A stretch of 6,019 bases of DNA from Candidatus Hebobacteria bacterium (GCA_029821235.1 JALGTT010000093.1:1-6019); one strand, 5' to 3'. Shown: positions 1 to 5,893, counted from the stretch's first letter. A program made the numbers and translations. The notes: generated by a model not told the origin, from the letters alone.

Positions 1-67
1 GCGAGTGGGCCGGGCCTTTGGACCGGGCGCAGGTCAGGGGGCCTGTGCTGCAGGAATGGCATGGAGG

Positions 68-1040
68 ATGGCGGTGGCTGGTCGCAATTACTCGATGTGG
101 GATTATCTGAATAAAGTGGCGGCGGAGAGGAAGCCGCGGCTGACCTTCCAGGGCGAAACGAAGGCGGACTGGGAGCGCTGGCGGGAGCAGTTTTCCGCCA
201 AGTTGATGGAACTGTGCGGCGAGTGGCCGGAGCGCGTGGACCCGAAGCCGGAGGTCCTGTACCGCGTGGAAGAGGACGGGTTCGTGCGGGAGAAAGTGGT
301 GATCGACACCGAGCGCCACTACAGCGTCCCCATGTACGTCCTCATCCCCACGGACCGAAAGCGGGAGCGGGACGGCAAACTGCCGGCTATCGTGTGCCTG
401 CACGGGCACGGTCACTTCGGCAAGGAGCCGGTGGCGGGGGCCACCAGCATCGACAACCCCGGCATCGCGGCCAGCATCGCCCAGCACAACTACGACTACG
501 GCCGGCAGATGGCGCAGGAGGGGTATGTCGCCATCGTGCCCGATTCCCGCACCTTCGGGGAGTTGAGCCCCACCCCCACCCAGGATACCTGCAATGGTGG
601 TGGACTACCTGCTCACCCGGCCGGAGGTGGACGGGGACCGGGTGGGGGCGATGGGGCTGTCCTGGGGCGGGACCCGCACCACCTTCCTGGCGGCGATGGA
701 CGAGCGGATCAAGTGCGCCGACATCATCTGCTACATCACCCAGTTCGAGGAGTTCGCCATCCATATGGGCAACTTCTGCGGATCCCAGTTTCTGCCCCAC
801 CTCCTCCAGTGGGGCGATGTGGCGGATGTGGCCGGCCTCATCGCGCCCCGGCCGCTGCTGGTGGAGAACGGAACCCAGGACCTCGGCTTCCCCATCGAGG
901 CCTCCCTGCGGGCCCACGAGCACCTGCGGCGCATCTACCGCGCGGCCGGAGTCGAGGACCGGCTGCACATCGACGTGTTCCCCGGCGGACACCAGTTCCA
1001 CGGACCCAGCGCCAGGGAGTTTTTCGAGAGATACCTTTAG
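68..1040 (+). pseudogene. Alpha/beta hydrolase (dienelactone hydrolase / acetyl-xylan-esterase-like), broken by internal deletion and frameshift
   Basis: Two adjacent frames together encode one alpha/beta hydrolase. The first (68 to about 595, 176 codons) has a family-like N-terminus, MWDYLNKVAAERKPRL, and the oxyanion-loop motif HGHGHFG at 401-421, followed by YVAIVPDSRTFGE. The second (about 594 to the stop at 1038-1040) begins with VVDYLLTRPEVDGDRVG, carries the nucleophile elbow GLSWGG (Ser at 660-662), the probable acid Asp in NGTQDLG (879-881) and the His in GGHQFHG (990-992). From memory of the family, about 23-25 residues, including a GxxLLGxxxWD-like stretch, should lie between the CN at 590-595 and VDYL; they are absent. 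The loss must be 3n+2 bases to explain the frame change. The start is uncertain: ATG 68 has AGGA at 52-55, ATG 95 begins closer to the conserved N-terminus, and the frame stays open to position 5. Members are serine esterases with diverse substrates; none can be named here. An assembly error is the main alternative to a real pseudogene. Confidence 0.8.
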
Positions 1041-1077
1041 CGGGGGAGAGGGCGTGTGACCACGGAGCGAGGCGCAT

Positions 1078-1671
1078 ATGGCTGACAGGGTGATCCCCGT
1101 GTTCGACCTGGGGGAGGTGCTGCTGTTCGTGCACGAGGACCGGTTCCTCGAAAAACTCGCCGCGCGCTGCCGGCCGGGCGCGCCGGTGGAGGAGTCGTTC
1201 TGGGGTCATTACAGGCGGCTGGGGGTGGCGCGCGGGGGAGATTTCGGCGCGCTGCACCCCATACTTGCGGAGGAGATCGGGTTGGAGATGACGCCGGAGG
1301 AGTTCTTGCTGGCATGGCAGGACATGTTCAGCCCGAACCCGCCCATGATCGCGCTGGTGAACCAGTTGCCGCGCCCGCGTTACCTGCTCTCCAACACCAA
1401 TGAGCCTCACATCGCCTGGATCCGGCGGCACTACTCGGAGGCGCTGGAGCCGTTCGACGGACTGGTGCTTTCCCACGAGGTGGGGGTGGAAAAGCCACAG
1501 GTGGAGATCTACCGCGCGGTGGAGCGGCTGTCCGGAGGGCCCCCGGAGCAGCACGTCTTCTTCGATGACAGGGAGGACAACGTGGAGGGGGCGCGGGCTG
1601 CGGGGTGGCGGGCCTGGACGTTCACGGGCGCGGAGCAGTGCCGAGCGGTGCTGGAGGAGCTGGGACGGTAG
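1078..1671 (+). CDS. HAD-superfamily hydrolase (subfamily IA, YihX-like phosphatase)
   Basis: A 197-residue protein with all four HAD motifs in order: motif I FDLGEVLL with nucleophile Asp10; motif II LLSNTN with Ser105; motif III around Lys139 in VGVEKPQVEIY; motif IV FFDDREDN with Asp163/Asp164. Residues about 15-90 form the helical cap typical of subfamily IA. HAD phosphatases transfer phosphate from a small metabolite to the motif I Asp using Mg2+; E. coli YihX, which acts on glucose-1-phosphate, shares the DLG form of motif I. Here too Gly12 replaces the usual second Asp, so the general acid is missing from its normal place, as in that subgroup. The protein has no signal peptide and should be cytosolic. 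The start is supported by GGAG at 1064-1067, ten bases before ATG. It begins 37 bases after the broken hydrolase, with no promoter or terminator seen between, so cotranscription is likely. The fold is certain; the substrate is unknown. Confidence 0.9.
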   Translation: MADRVIPVFDLGEVLLFVHEDRFLEKLAARCRPGAPVEESFWGHYRRLGVARGGDFGALHPILAEEIGLEMTPEEFLLAWQDMFSPNPPMIALVNQLPRPRYLLSNTNEPHIAWIRRHYSEALEPFDGLVLSHEVGVEKPQVEIYRAVERLSGGPPEQHVFFDDREDNVEGARAAGWRAWTFTGAEQCRAVLEELGR

Positions 1672-1710
1672 GGCGCCCGCGCATTTCACCCCCCAATGGG
1701 GCCGATTCGC

Positions 1711-1740
1711 TTGACCCTCTCGGGCTCCGGCGGGTATAAT
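1711..1740 (+). promoter_or_regulatory. Sigma-70-type promoter of the tRNA-Gly gene
   Basis: The -35 box is TTGACC (1711-1716) and the -10 box is a perfect TATAAT (1735-1740), separated by 18 bases. The predicted transcription start is near 1747, giving a tRNA 5' leader of only about five bases. A 6-bp inverted repeat, CTCCGG (1725-1730) and CCGGAG (1741-1746), is centred on the -10 box. AT-rich hexamers stand out in this GC-rich DNA, which strengthens the call. Confidence 0.85.
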
Positions 1741-1751
1741 CCGGAGGTGGC

Positions 1752-1827
1752 GCGGGGATAGCTCAGTTGGTAGAGCGCTAGCCTTCCAAGCTGGATGTCG
1801 CGGGTTCGAGTCCCGTTCCCCGCTCCA
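1752..1827 (+). tRNA. tRNA-Gly (anticodon UCC)
   Basis: A complete 76-base cloverleaf. The acceptor stem is GCGGGGA (1752-1758) with TCCCCGC (1817-1823), then discriminator T1824 and an encoded CCA (1825-1827). The D stem is GCTC/GAGC (1761-1764 with 1773-1776) around AGTTGGTA. The anticodon stem is CTAGC/GCTGG (1778-1782 with 1790-1794, one T-G pair) with loop CTTCCAA, so the anticodon is TCC at 1785-1787, reading GGA and probably GGG glycine codons. The T arm is GCGGG/CCCGT (1800-1804 with 1812-1816) with loop TTCGAGT. A U discriminator is normal for bacterial tRNA-Gly. No terminator lies between it and the next gene, 62 bases downstream. Confidence 0.98.
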
Positions 1828-1889
1828 GAATGCTGGGATTGGCTGGAGGCCGGGCCGAATGTGAGTGCCCGGCAGAGGTTGGTGTGACT

Positions 1890-2381
1890 ATGGGTCCGAC
1901 AGAGAAGAAGATCGCCGTCGTTCTGGTGTTGGTGCTGATCGCGATGGTGGCGGTGTACGTGACCACCGGGAACAAGCCGCAGCCCAACCCCACCATGCCG
2001 GGACAGCCCGCGGCCGCCGGCGCGTGCGCTCCCTCGACAGGAGGCGGATTTGCCGAGACCGAGGAGCTGGGCAAGCCGGGGGCCAAGGTGGAGATCATCG
2101 CCGTGGTGCCGGTGGCCCACGGCTGTCACAACGCAACCATTGCTGAGTTGAAGAAGGCCTACGAAAAACACCCGGATGAGATCCACCTCACGATCGTAGA
2201 CCTGATGGGGCCAGATGCAGCGAACTATCGCGAGCAGGTGGGTTCTCCTTACACCCGCATTCTCATCAACGGGAAGCACCAGTTCGAGCTGAAGGGACGA
2301 AAGGTGTCGCTGGATATGGTGGAGGGGGGCAGCTATCGTCCCTCGGACATCGGGCCCATCATCGAGGCCGAGCTGAAATAA
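1890..2381 (+). CDS. Membrane-anchored thioredoxin-like protein, single cysteine in the fold (function unknown)
   Basis: A 163-residue protein. Residues 1-7 are short and basic (EKK), residues 8-24 form one hydrophobic helix, and residues 26-55 are a Pro/Ala/Gly-rich linker, so the C-terminal domain should sit outside the cytoplasmic membrane on an uncleaved anchor. Residues 66-163 look like a thioredoxin-type fold: beta strand VEIIAVVPV, then HGC (Cys79) and a helix where CxxC usually lies, a second strand HLTIVDL, SPYT (Pro120) resembling the cis-Pro loop, then the hairpin RILINGK. Only Cys79 is present in the fold; Cys46 lies in the linker. A normal dithiol oxidoreductase role is therefore doubtful; a monothiol, metal-binding or structural role is possible. 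ATG 1890 is preferred because AGAGG (1874-1878) precedes it; the in-frame ATG at 1830 would begin two bases after the tRNA CCA and add 20 residues unlike the rest. It is probably transcribed from the tRNA promoter. I do not recognise a named family. Confidence 0.75.
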   Translation: MGPTEKKIAVVLVLVLIAMVAVYVTTGNKPQPNPTMPGQPAAAGACAPSTGGGFAETEELGKPGAKVEIIAVVPVAHGCHNATIAELKKAYEKHPDEIHLTIVDLMGPDAANYREQVGSPYTRILINGKHQFELKGRKVSLDMVEGGSYRPSDIGPIIEAELK

Positions 2382-2384
2382 CAG

Positions 2385-2405
2385 CGGGGAGCGATCCGCT
2401 CCCCG
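2385..2405 (+). terminator. Hairpin after the thioredoxin-like gene, possible terminator without a T-run
   Basis: CGGGGAGCG (2385-2393) and CGCTCCCCG (2397-2405) form a perfect 9-bp stem with a 3-base loop, starting four bases after the stop codon. No T-run follows, so this is not a classical intrinsic terminator; it may pause polymerase or protect the 3' end. A second exact copy of the left arm lies at 2415-2423 and could compete for the right arm. Confidence 0.4.
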
Positions 2406-2426
2406 GCGGGAACTCGGGGAGCGTTG

Positions 2427-2495
2427 GCTTCGTCCGGTCGAGAGTGCGGACGAGGCGAGAAAAAACGGAATCATGTGAAGTCGCGGGAGACCGCG
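2427..2495 (+). other. Non-coding stretch with two further hairpins before the rpsL promoter
   Basis: Bases 2427-2436 pair with 2447-2456 (GCTTCGTCCG with CGGACGAGGC, ten pairs including one T-G) around a 10-base loop, followed by an A-rich run at 2458-2465. Bases 2482-2486 pair with 2491-2495 (CGCGG/CCGCG) around GAGA, which fits the stable GNRA tetraloop pattern. No gene with a convincing start or codon use is seen here. It may be the 3' untranslated region of the preceding transcript or a small structured RNA. Confidence 0.4.
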
Positions 2496-2507
2496 CCGGG
2501 GCATTGC

Positions 2508-2536
2508 TTGACACGCGGCGCGGTTTCTGGTAGATT
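2508..2536 (+). promoter_or_regulatory. Sigma-70-type promoter of the str operon
   Basis: A consensus -35 box TTGACA (2508-2513) and a -10 box TAGATT (2531-2536) are separated by the ideal 17 bases. The predicted transcription start is near 2543, giving a leader of about 129 bases before rpsL. The bases just after the -10 box (TGAACAT) are AT-rich rather than the GC-rich discriminator usual at stringently controlled promoters. This is the only promoter-like match seen near the operon. Confidence 0.8.
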
Positions 2537-2542
2537 TGAACA

Positions 2543-2671
2543 TTGTCTCTTCCCTGTCGCAGCCCCCTGTGCAGATGCGGGAGGTGGAGCCGCGGGTGCG
2601 GCTCCGGCGAAAAGCCGCCTCCCGACGGCGGGGCGGTGGCGACAGGCAAGTCAGCGAGAGGTAGGCGCGAA
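2543..2671 (+). promoter_or_regulatory. Structured 5' leader of the str operon, candidate cis-regulatory RNA
   Basis: A long-range perfect 8-bp helix, CCTGTCGC (2553-2560) with GCGACAGG (2639-2646), closes most of the leader. Inside it are GGAGCCGC (2586-2593) with GCGGCTCC (2598-2605), an 8-bp hairpin with a 4-base loop, and CCGCC (2615-2619) with GGCGG (2627-2631), 5 bp with a 7-base loop. About 25 bases remain outside, containing the AGAGG Shine-Dalgarno (2657-2661). The closing helix starts about ten bases after the predicted transcription start, so the fold fits the 5' untranslated region closely. Structured rpsL leaders are known in other bacteria (Rfam rpsL motifs in pseudomonads and Rickettsia). 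Whether this one binds S12 or S7, or attenuates transcription, is inference. Confidence 0.55.
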
Positions 2672-3091
2672 GTGCCGACAATCAGCCAACTGGTGAGAAA
2701 AGGACGCAAGCGAAAGCGGGCAAAGCCGACGCCGACGGTGCGCTGGGCATTGGGCTGGCAGTTCAACGCGGCCCGCCGCAGGTTTCGGCGCGCGCCCGGA
2801 CCTCTCAAGCGGGGGGTGTGCACCCGGGTATACACGGTGACGCCCAAGAAGCCGAATTCCGCTTTGCGCAAGGTCGCCCGCGTGCGGCTGAGCAACCGGA
2901 TCGAAGTGCTGGCCTACATCCCGGGGGAGGGCCACAACCTCCAGGAGCACTCCGTGGTCCTGGTGCGGGGCGGCCGGGTCAAGGACCTGCCGGGTATTCG
3001 TTATCATGTGGTGCGGGGCGTGTTGGATACGGGCGGGGTGGAGAACAGGAAACAGAGCCGCTCGCTCTACGGGACAAAGCGTCCCAAGTAG
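2672..3091 (+). CDS. rpsL: 30S ribosomal protein S12, with N-terminal loop insertion
   Basis: S12 lines the decoding centre of the 30S subunit and contributes to accuracy and streptomycin response. The start is GTG at 2672, giving the classic beginning MPTISQLVRKGRK, with AGAGG ten bases upstream. Conserved blocks follow: KRGVCTRVYT (46-55), TPKKPNSALRKVARVRL (57-73), AYIPGEGHNLQEHSVV (81-96), GGRVKDLPGIRYH (100-112) and the C-terminal KQSRSLYGTKRPK. Lys59 and Lys104 match the E. coli Lys42 and Lys87 sites (mature numbering), so the sequence has the streptomycin-sensitive form; Asp105 is the usual RimO methylthiolation site. The protein is 139 residues against 124 in E. coli. The excess lies before KRGVC: residues about 19-45 are 16 longer than in E. 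coli and rich in Arg, Trp and Phe. It is first in the operon, 51 bases before rpsG. Confidence 0.98.
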   Translation: MPTISQLVRKGRKRKRAKPTPTVRWALGWQFNAARRRFRRAPGPLKRGVCTRVYTVTPKKPNSALRKVARVRLSNRIEVLAYIPGEGHNLQEHSVVLVRGGRVKDLPGIRYHVVRGVLDTGGVENRKQSRSLYGTKRPK

Positions 3092-3142
3092 GCGGCGCGG
3101 GCTGTTCGATATGCCAACAGGCTGACAGGAGCGGAAGCAAGT
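3092..3142 (+). promoter_or_regulatory. rpsL-rpsG spacer with small hairpin and rpsG ribosome binding site
   Basis: The 51-base spacer contains CTGTT (3102-3106) pairing with AACAG (3116-3120) around a 9-base loop, then the rpsG Shine-Dalgarno AGGAG (3127-3131), 11 bases before ATG. In E. coli the matching spacer binds S7 for translational feedback. This hairpin is weaker and shorter, and S7 binding here is only a possibility. Confidence 0.3.
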
Positions 3143-3613
3143 ATGCCCAGGAAGGGGCCAGTCACACCGAGAGTGCCGAGACCGGACGTGGTTTACGGAA
3201 GCGTCGTGGTTGCCCGGATCGTGAACGCGGTGATGCGCAAGGGCAAGAAGAGCGTGGCGGAGCGACTGGTCTATGGGGCGCTGGAAATGGTGCACGAGCG
3301 CAGCGGAAAGGACCCGCTGGAGGTCCTGGAGCAGGCGCTGCGCAACGTGATGCCGGAGCTGGAGGTGAGGCCGCGGAGGGTGGGCGGTCAGACCTATCAG
3401 GTGCCGATGGAGGTGCGGCCGACGCGGCGGATGGCGCTGGCGCTGAGATGGCTGCTGAGCGCCGCCAGATCGCGGCCTGGGCGCACCATGGCGGAAAAGC
3501 TGGCGGCGGAGTTGATGGACGCCGCCTCGGGGTTGGGAGCGGCAGTGAAAAGGCGAGAGGACACCCACAGGATGGCGGAAGCCAACCGGGCCTTCGCTCA
3601 TTATCGGTGGTAG
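3143..3613 (+). CDS. rpsG: 30S ribosomal protein S7
   Basis: S7 is a primary 16S rRNA-binding protein that nucleates assembly of the 30S head and sits at the E site near the mRNA exit channel. The 156-residue length is the usual bacterial one. Signature blocks run throughout: MPRKGPV at the start, GKKSVAERLVYGALE (residues about 34-48), DPLEVLEQALRNVMPELEV (56-74), RRVGGQTYQVPMEVRPTRR (78-96), ALALRWLL (98-105) and the C-terminal KREDTHRMAEANRAFAHYRW. No insertion, truncation or frameshift is seen. ATG 3143 gives the canonical N-terminus and has AGGAG upstream. In enteric bacteria S7 is the translational repressor of its operon, so the structured spacers on both sides of this gene are natural places to look for feedback sites. 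Confidence 0.99.
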   Translation: MPRKGPVTPRVPRPDVVYGSVVVARIVNAVMRKGKKSVAERLVYGALEMVHERSGKDPLEVLEQALRNVMPELEVRPRRVGGQTYQVPMEVRPTRRMALALRWLLSAARSRPGRTMAEKLAAELMDAASGLGAAVKRREDTHRMAEANRAFAHYRW

Positions 3614-3771
3614 CACAGGAGCATCCGCCTGAGGCGGATAGGATGGCAGGGAGCCGTAGGCCGTCGTGAGCCCGGGCTGCCCTGCGATGGTTACCAGGGT
3701 CGCCCTGCTGGGCGCCGGGAAGCCTCTGCCGGCTTCTGCGCAACCGCCGGACAAGACGGAAACGACGACCT
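3614..3771 (+). promoter_or_regulatory. rpsG-fusA spacer carrying a series of four hairpins
   Basis: A 158-base non-coding spacer, unusually long beside the operon's other gaps (51 and 31 bases). Four stems follow one another: 3623-3629 with 3633-3639 (7 bp, 3-base loop); 3646-3655 with 3675-3685 (10 bp with bulged G3679 and a 19-base loop); 3695-3699 with 3703-3707 (5 bp, loop TCG); and 3719-3724 with 3731-3736 (6 bp, 6-base loop). None is followed by a T-run, so intrinsic termination is unlikely. No promoter was recognised. About 35 bases separate the last stem from the fusA ATG, and no good Shine-Dalgarno lies there. A role in processing, pausing or translational control of fusA is inference. 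Confidence 0.45.
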
Positions 3772-5862
3772 ATGGCGCGCGAGTATTCGCTCGACAAGAC
3801 GCGTAATATTGGCTTTGCCGCGCATATCGACGCCGGCAAGACCACCACGACCGAGCGGGTCCTGTACTACACGGGACGAGTTCACCGCATCGGCGAGGTG
3901 GACGAGGGCGCGGCTACCATGGATTGGATGGCCCAGGAGCAGGAGCGGGGCATCACGATCACTGCGGCCGCCACCACCTGCCTCTGGCGCGACCACCGCA
4001 TCAACATCATCGACACCCCCGGCCACGTGGACTTCACGGTGGAGGTGGAGCGCTGTTTGCGGGTCCTGGACGGCGTCGTCGCCCTCTTCTGTGCGGTGGC
4101 GGGGGTGCAGCCGCAATCGGAGACCGTGTGGAGGCAGGCCAACCGATATGGCGTGCCTCGCATCGCGTATGTCAACAAGATGGACCGCACCGGCGCGGAC
4201 TTCCACCGGGTTCTCCACGCCATGCGGGAGAGGCTGGGGTGCCGCGCGGTCGCCGTGCAACTCCCGGTCGGGCAGGAGAGCGACTTTCGCGGGGTGGTGG
4301 ACCTGATTACCATGAAGGCCTACGTGTGGGTGGACGAGACGGGCCGGGAGTACCGCGAGGAGCCCGTGCCCGACAGCATGATGACGCTGGTGCGGCGGTT
4401 CCGAGAGGCGCTGGTCGACGCGGCCGCCGAAACCGATGAAGAGTTGATGCAGAAGTACATCGCGGGCGACGAATTCACCGAGGAGGACATCCGGCGGGGC
4501 CTTCGGCGCGGCACGCTGCGCTACAACATGGTGCCGGTGCTCTGCGGGGCCTCCTATCGCAACAAGGGCGTTCAGCCCCTCCTCGACGCGGTGGTGGACT
4601 ATCTTCCCTCACCGCTGGACGTGCCGCCCGTGCAGGGCCGGCACCCCGTCACCGGGGAGGCGGCCACCCGGCGGGCCGATGACGAGGAACCGCTGGCGGC
4701 CCTCGCCTTCAAGGTGGCCGCCGACCGGAACGTCGGGCAACTGGTCTACGTGCGCGTCTACTCGGGGACCCTCAAGCGGGGCATGACGGTCTACAACTCC
4801 ACCAAGAAGGTCTCGCAGCGGGTGGGGCGGCTGCTGAGAATGCACGCCAACCGGCGGGAGCAACTCCAGGCCGCCTATGCGGGCGATATCGTGGCAGTGG
4901 TGGGGATGGACAAGACCTCCACCGGCGACACCCTGTGTGAGGAGAGCGCCCCCATCCTGCTGGAGACCATCGAGTTCCCCGAGCCGGTGATCTCGGTGGC
5001 CGTGGAGGCGCAGAACCGAGCGGAAGAGGACAAACTCGTGGAGGCGCTGAGGGCCCTCGCCGACGAGGACCCCACCTTCCGCAGTTATACGGACTCGGAC
5101 AGCGGACAGATCATCATCTCCGGAATGGGAGAGTTGCACCTGGACATCCTGGTGGAGCGCCTGCGGCGTGAATTCGGGGTCCACCCCCGGGTGGGGCGGC
5201 CCCAGGTGGCCTACCGGGAGACCATCAAGGAAGCGGCCACCGCGGAGGGCAGTTACATCCGCCAGACCGGCGGCCGCGGGCAGTACGCGAAGGTGACCCT
5301 GCAGGTCACCCCGCGCGAGTCGGGCGCCGGCGTGGTGTTCCTCGACAAGACCAAGGGCGGCGTGATCCCCAGGGAGTTCATGCCCGCGGTGGAGGCCGGG
5401 GTGAAGGAGGCCTGCGCCAGCGGCCCGCTGGGCGGGTTCCCCGTCACCGACGTGGAGGTGGCGGTGGTGGACGGCTCCGCACACGAAGTGGACTCCTCCG
5501 AGATGGCCTTCAAGATCGCGGCCGCGGAGGCCCTCCGCGAGGCTTTGAAGCGGGGCAAGCCGGTGCTGCTGGAGCCCATCATGGAACTGGAGATCGTCTG
5601 CTCCGAGGACAGGATGGGCGAGGTGCTGGGAGACCTCAACAGCCGGCGGGCACACGTTACGGGCGTCAACGCTTCGCCGGGCGGCATGCAGACCATCACG
5701 GCCTTGGTGCCGCTGGCGAATGCTTTTGGATACGCAACTGCGCTGCGCAACCTCACCCAGGGGCGCGGCGACCACACCATGGAGCCCTCGCACTACGCGG
5801 AGGTGCCGGAAGAGGCGAGTCCGCTGGAGGCGAAGGGTTCCTCCACGGTCAGGGCCGCCTGA
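3772..5862 (+). CDS. fusA: Elongation factor G (EF-G)
   Basis: EF-G is the cytosolic GTPase that moves tRNAs and mRNA through the ribosome after peptide transfer and, with RRF, splits post-termination ribosomes. The 696-residue length is normal. The G domain (about 1-285) has the P-loop AHIDAGKTT (17-25), switch I RGITI (59-63), DTPGH (81-85, catalytic His85) and NKMD (135-138). Domain II (about 290-390) includes GQLVYVRVYSGTLKRG; domain III includes SGMGELHLDILVERLRREFG; domain IV has TGGRGQY and the tip loop HEVDSSEMAFKIA, where His571 matches the conserved tip His of other EF-Gs; domain V includes EPIMELEIVCSEDRMGEVLG and LNSRRAHVTG. The last 20 residues form a short variable tail. ATG 3772 gives the canonical MAREYSLDKTRNIG start, yet no clear Shine-Dalgarno precedes it. 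All catalytic motifs are intact, so this is a functional canonical EF-G. tuf follows after 31 bases. Confidence 0.99.
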   Translation: MAREYSLDKTRNIGFAAHIDAGKTTTTERVLYYTGRVHRIGEVDEGAATMDWMAQEQERGITITAAATTCLWRDHRINIIDTPGHVDFTVEVERCLRVLDGVVALFCAVAGVQPQSETVWRQANRYGVPRIAYVNKMDRTGADFHRVLHAMRERLGCRAVAVQLPVGQESDFRGVVDLITMKAYVWVDETGREYREEPVPDSMMTLVRRFREALVDAAAETDEELMQKYIAGDEFTEEDIRRGLRRGTLRYNMVPVLCGASYRNKGVQPLLDAVVDYLPSPLDVPPVQGRHPVTGEAATRRADDEEPLAALAFKVAADRNVGQLVYVRVYSGTLKRGMTVYNSTKKVSQRVGRLLRMHANRREQLQAAYAGDIVAVVGMDKTSTGDTLCEESAPILLETIEFPEPVISVAVEAQNRAEEDKLVEALRALADEDPTFRSYTDSDSGQIIISGMGELHLDILVERLRREFGVHPRVGRPQVAYRETIKEAATAEGSYIRQTGGRGQYAKVTLQVTPRESGAGVVFLDKTKGGVIPREFMPAVEAGVKEACASGPLGGFPVTDVEVAVVDGSAHEVDSSEMAFKIAAAEALREALKRGKPVLLEPIMELEIVCSEDRMGEVLGDLNSRRAHVTGVNASPGGMQTITALVPLANAFGYATALRNLTQGRGDHTMEPSHYAEVPEEASPLEAKGSSTVRAA

Positions 5863-5893
5863 CGAGAGCAAACCCAACAGGGAGCATTGAGCG

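Noticed and set aside
584..600. Programmed frameshift in the hydrolase gene
   Set aside because: A frameshift alone would not explain the roughly 23-25 missing family residues, and no slippery heptamer is seen at the junction.
594..1040. Independent 148-residue hydrolase starting at ATG 594
   Set aside because: It lacks the first half of the fold including the oxyanion loop, which is present just upstream in another frame. No ribosome site favours ATG 594.
1830..1889. Upstream start at ATG 1830 for the thioredoxin-like protein
   Set aside because: It would begin two bases after the tRNA CCA with no ribosome site outside the tRNA, and would place 20 non-hydrophobic residues before the membrane segment.
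2543..2671. N-terminal extension of S12 from the ATG at 2543
   Set aside because: GTG 2672 gives the universal MPTISQLVRKG start, and the extension covers the structured leader beginning at the predicted transcription start.
1686..2681. Long reverse-strand reading frame crossing the tRNA, the thioredoxin-like gene and the str promoter
   Set aside because: It runs antisense to a clear tRNA and a better-supported gene. The part over the tRNA gives the familiar spurious RDIQLGRLALYQLSYPRA peptide found antisense to tRNAs.
3687..3806. 39-codon reading frame (MVTRVALLGAGKPL...) overlapping the fusA start
   Set aside because: It has no ribosome binding site, lies within the hairpin region and resembles no known leader peptide. 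Translational coupling to fusA is conceivable but unsupported.
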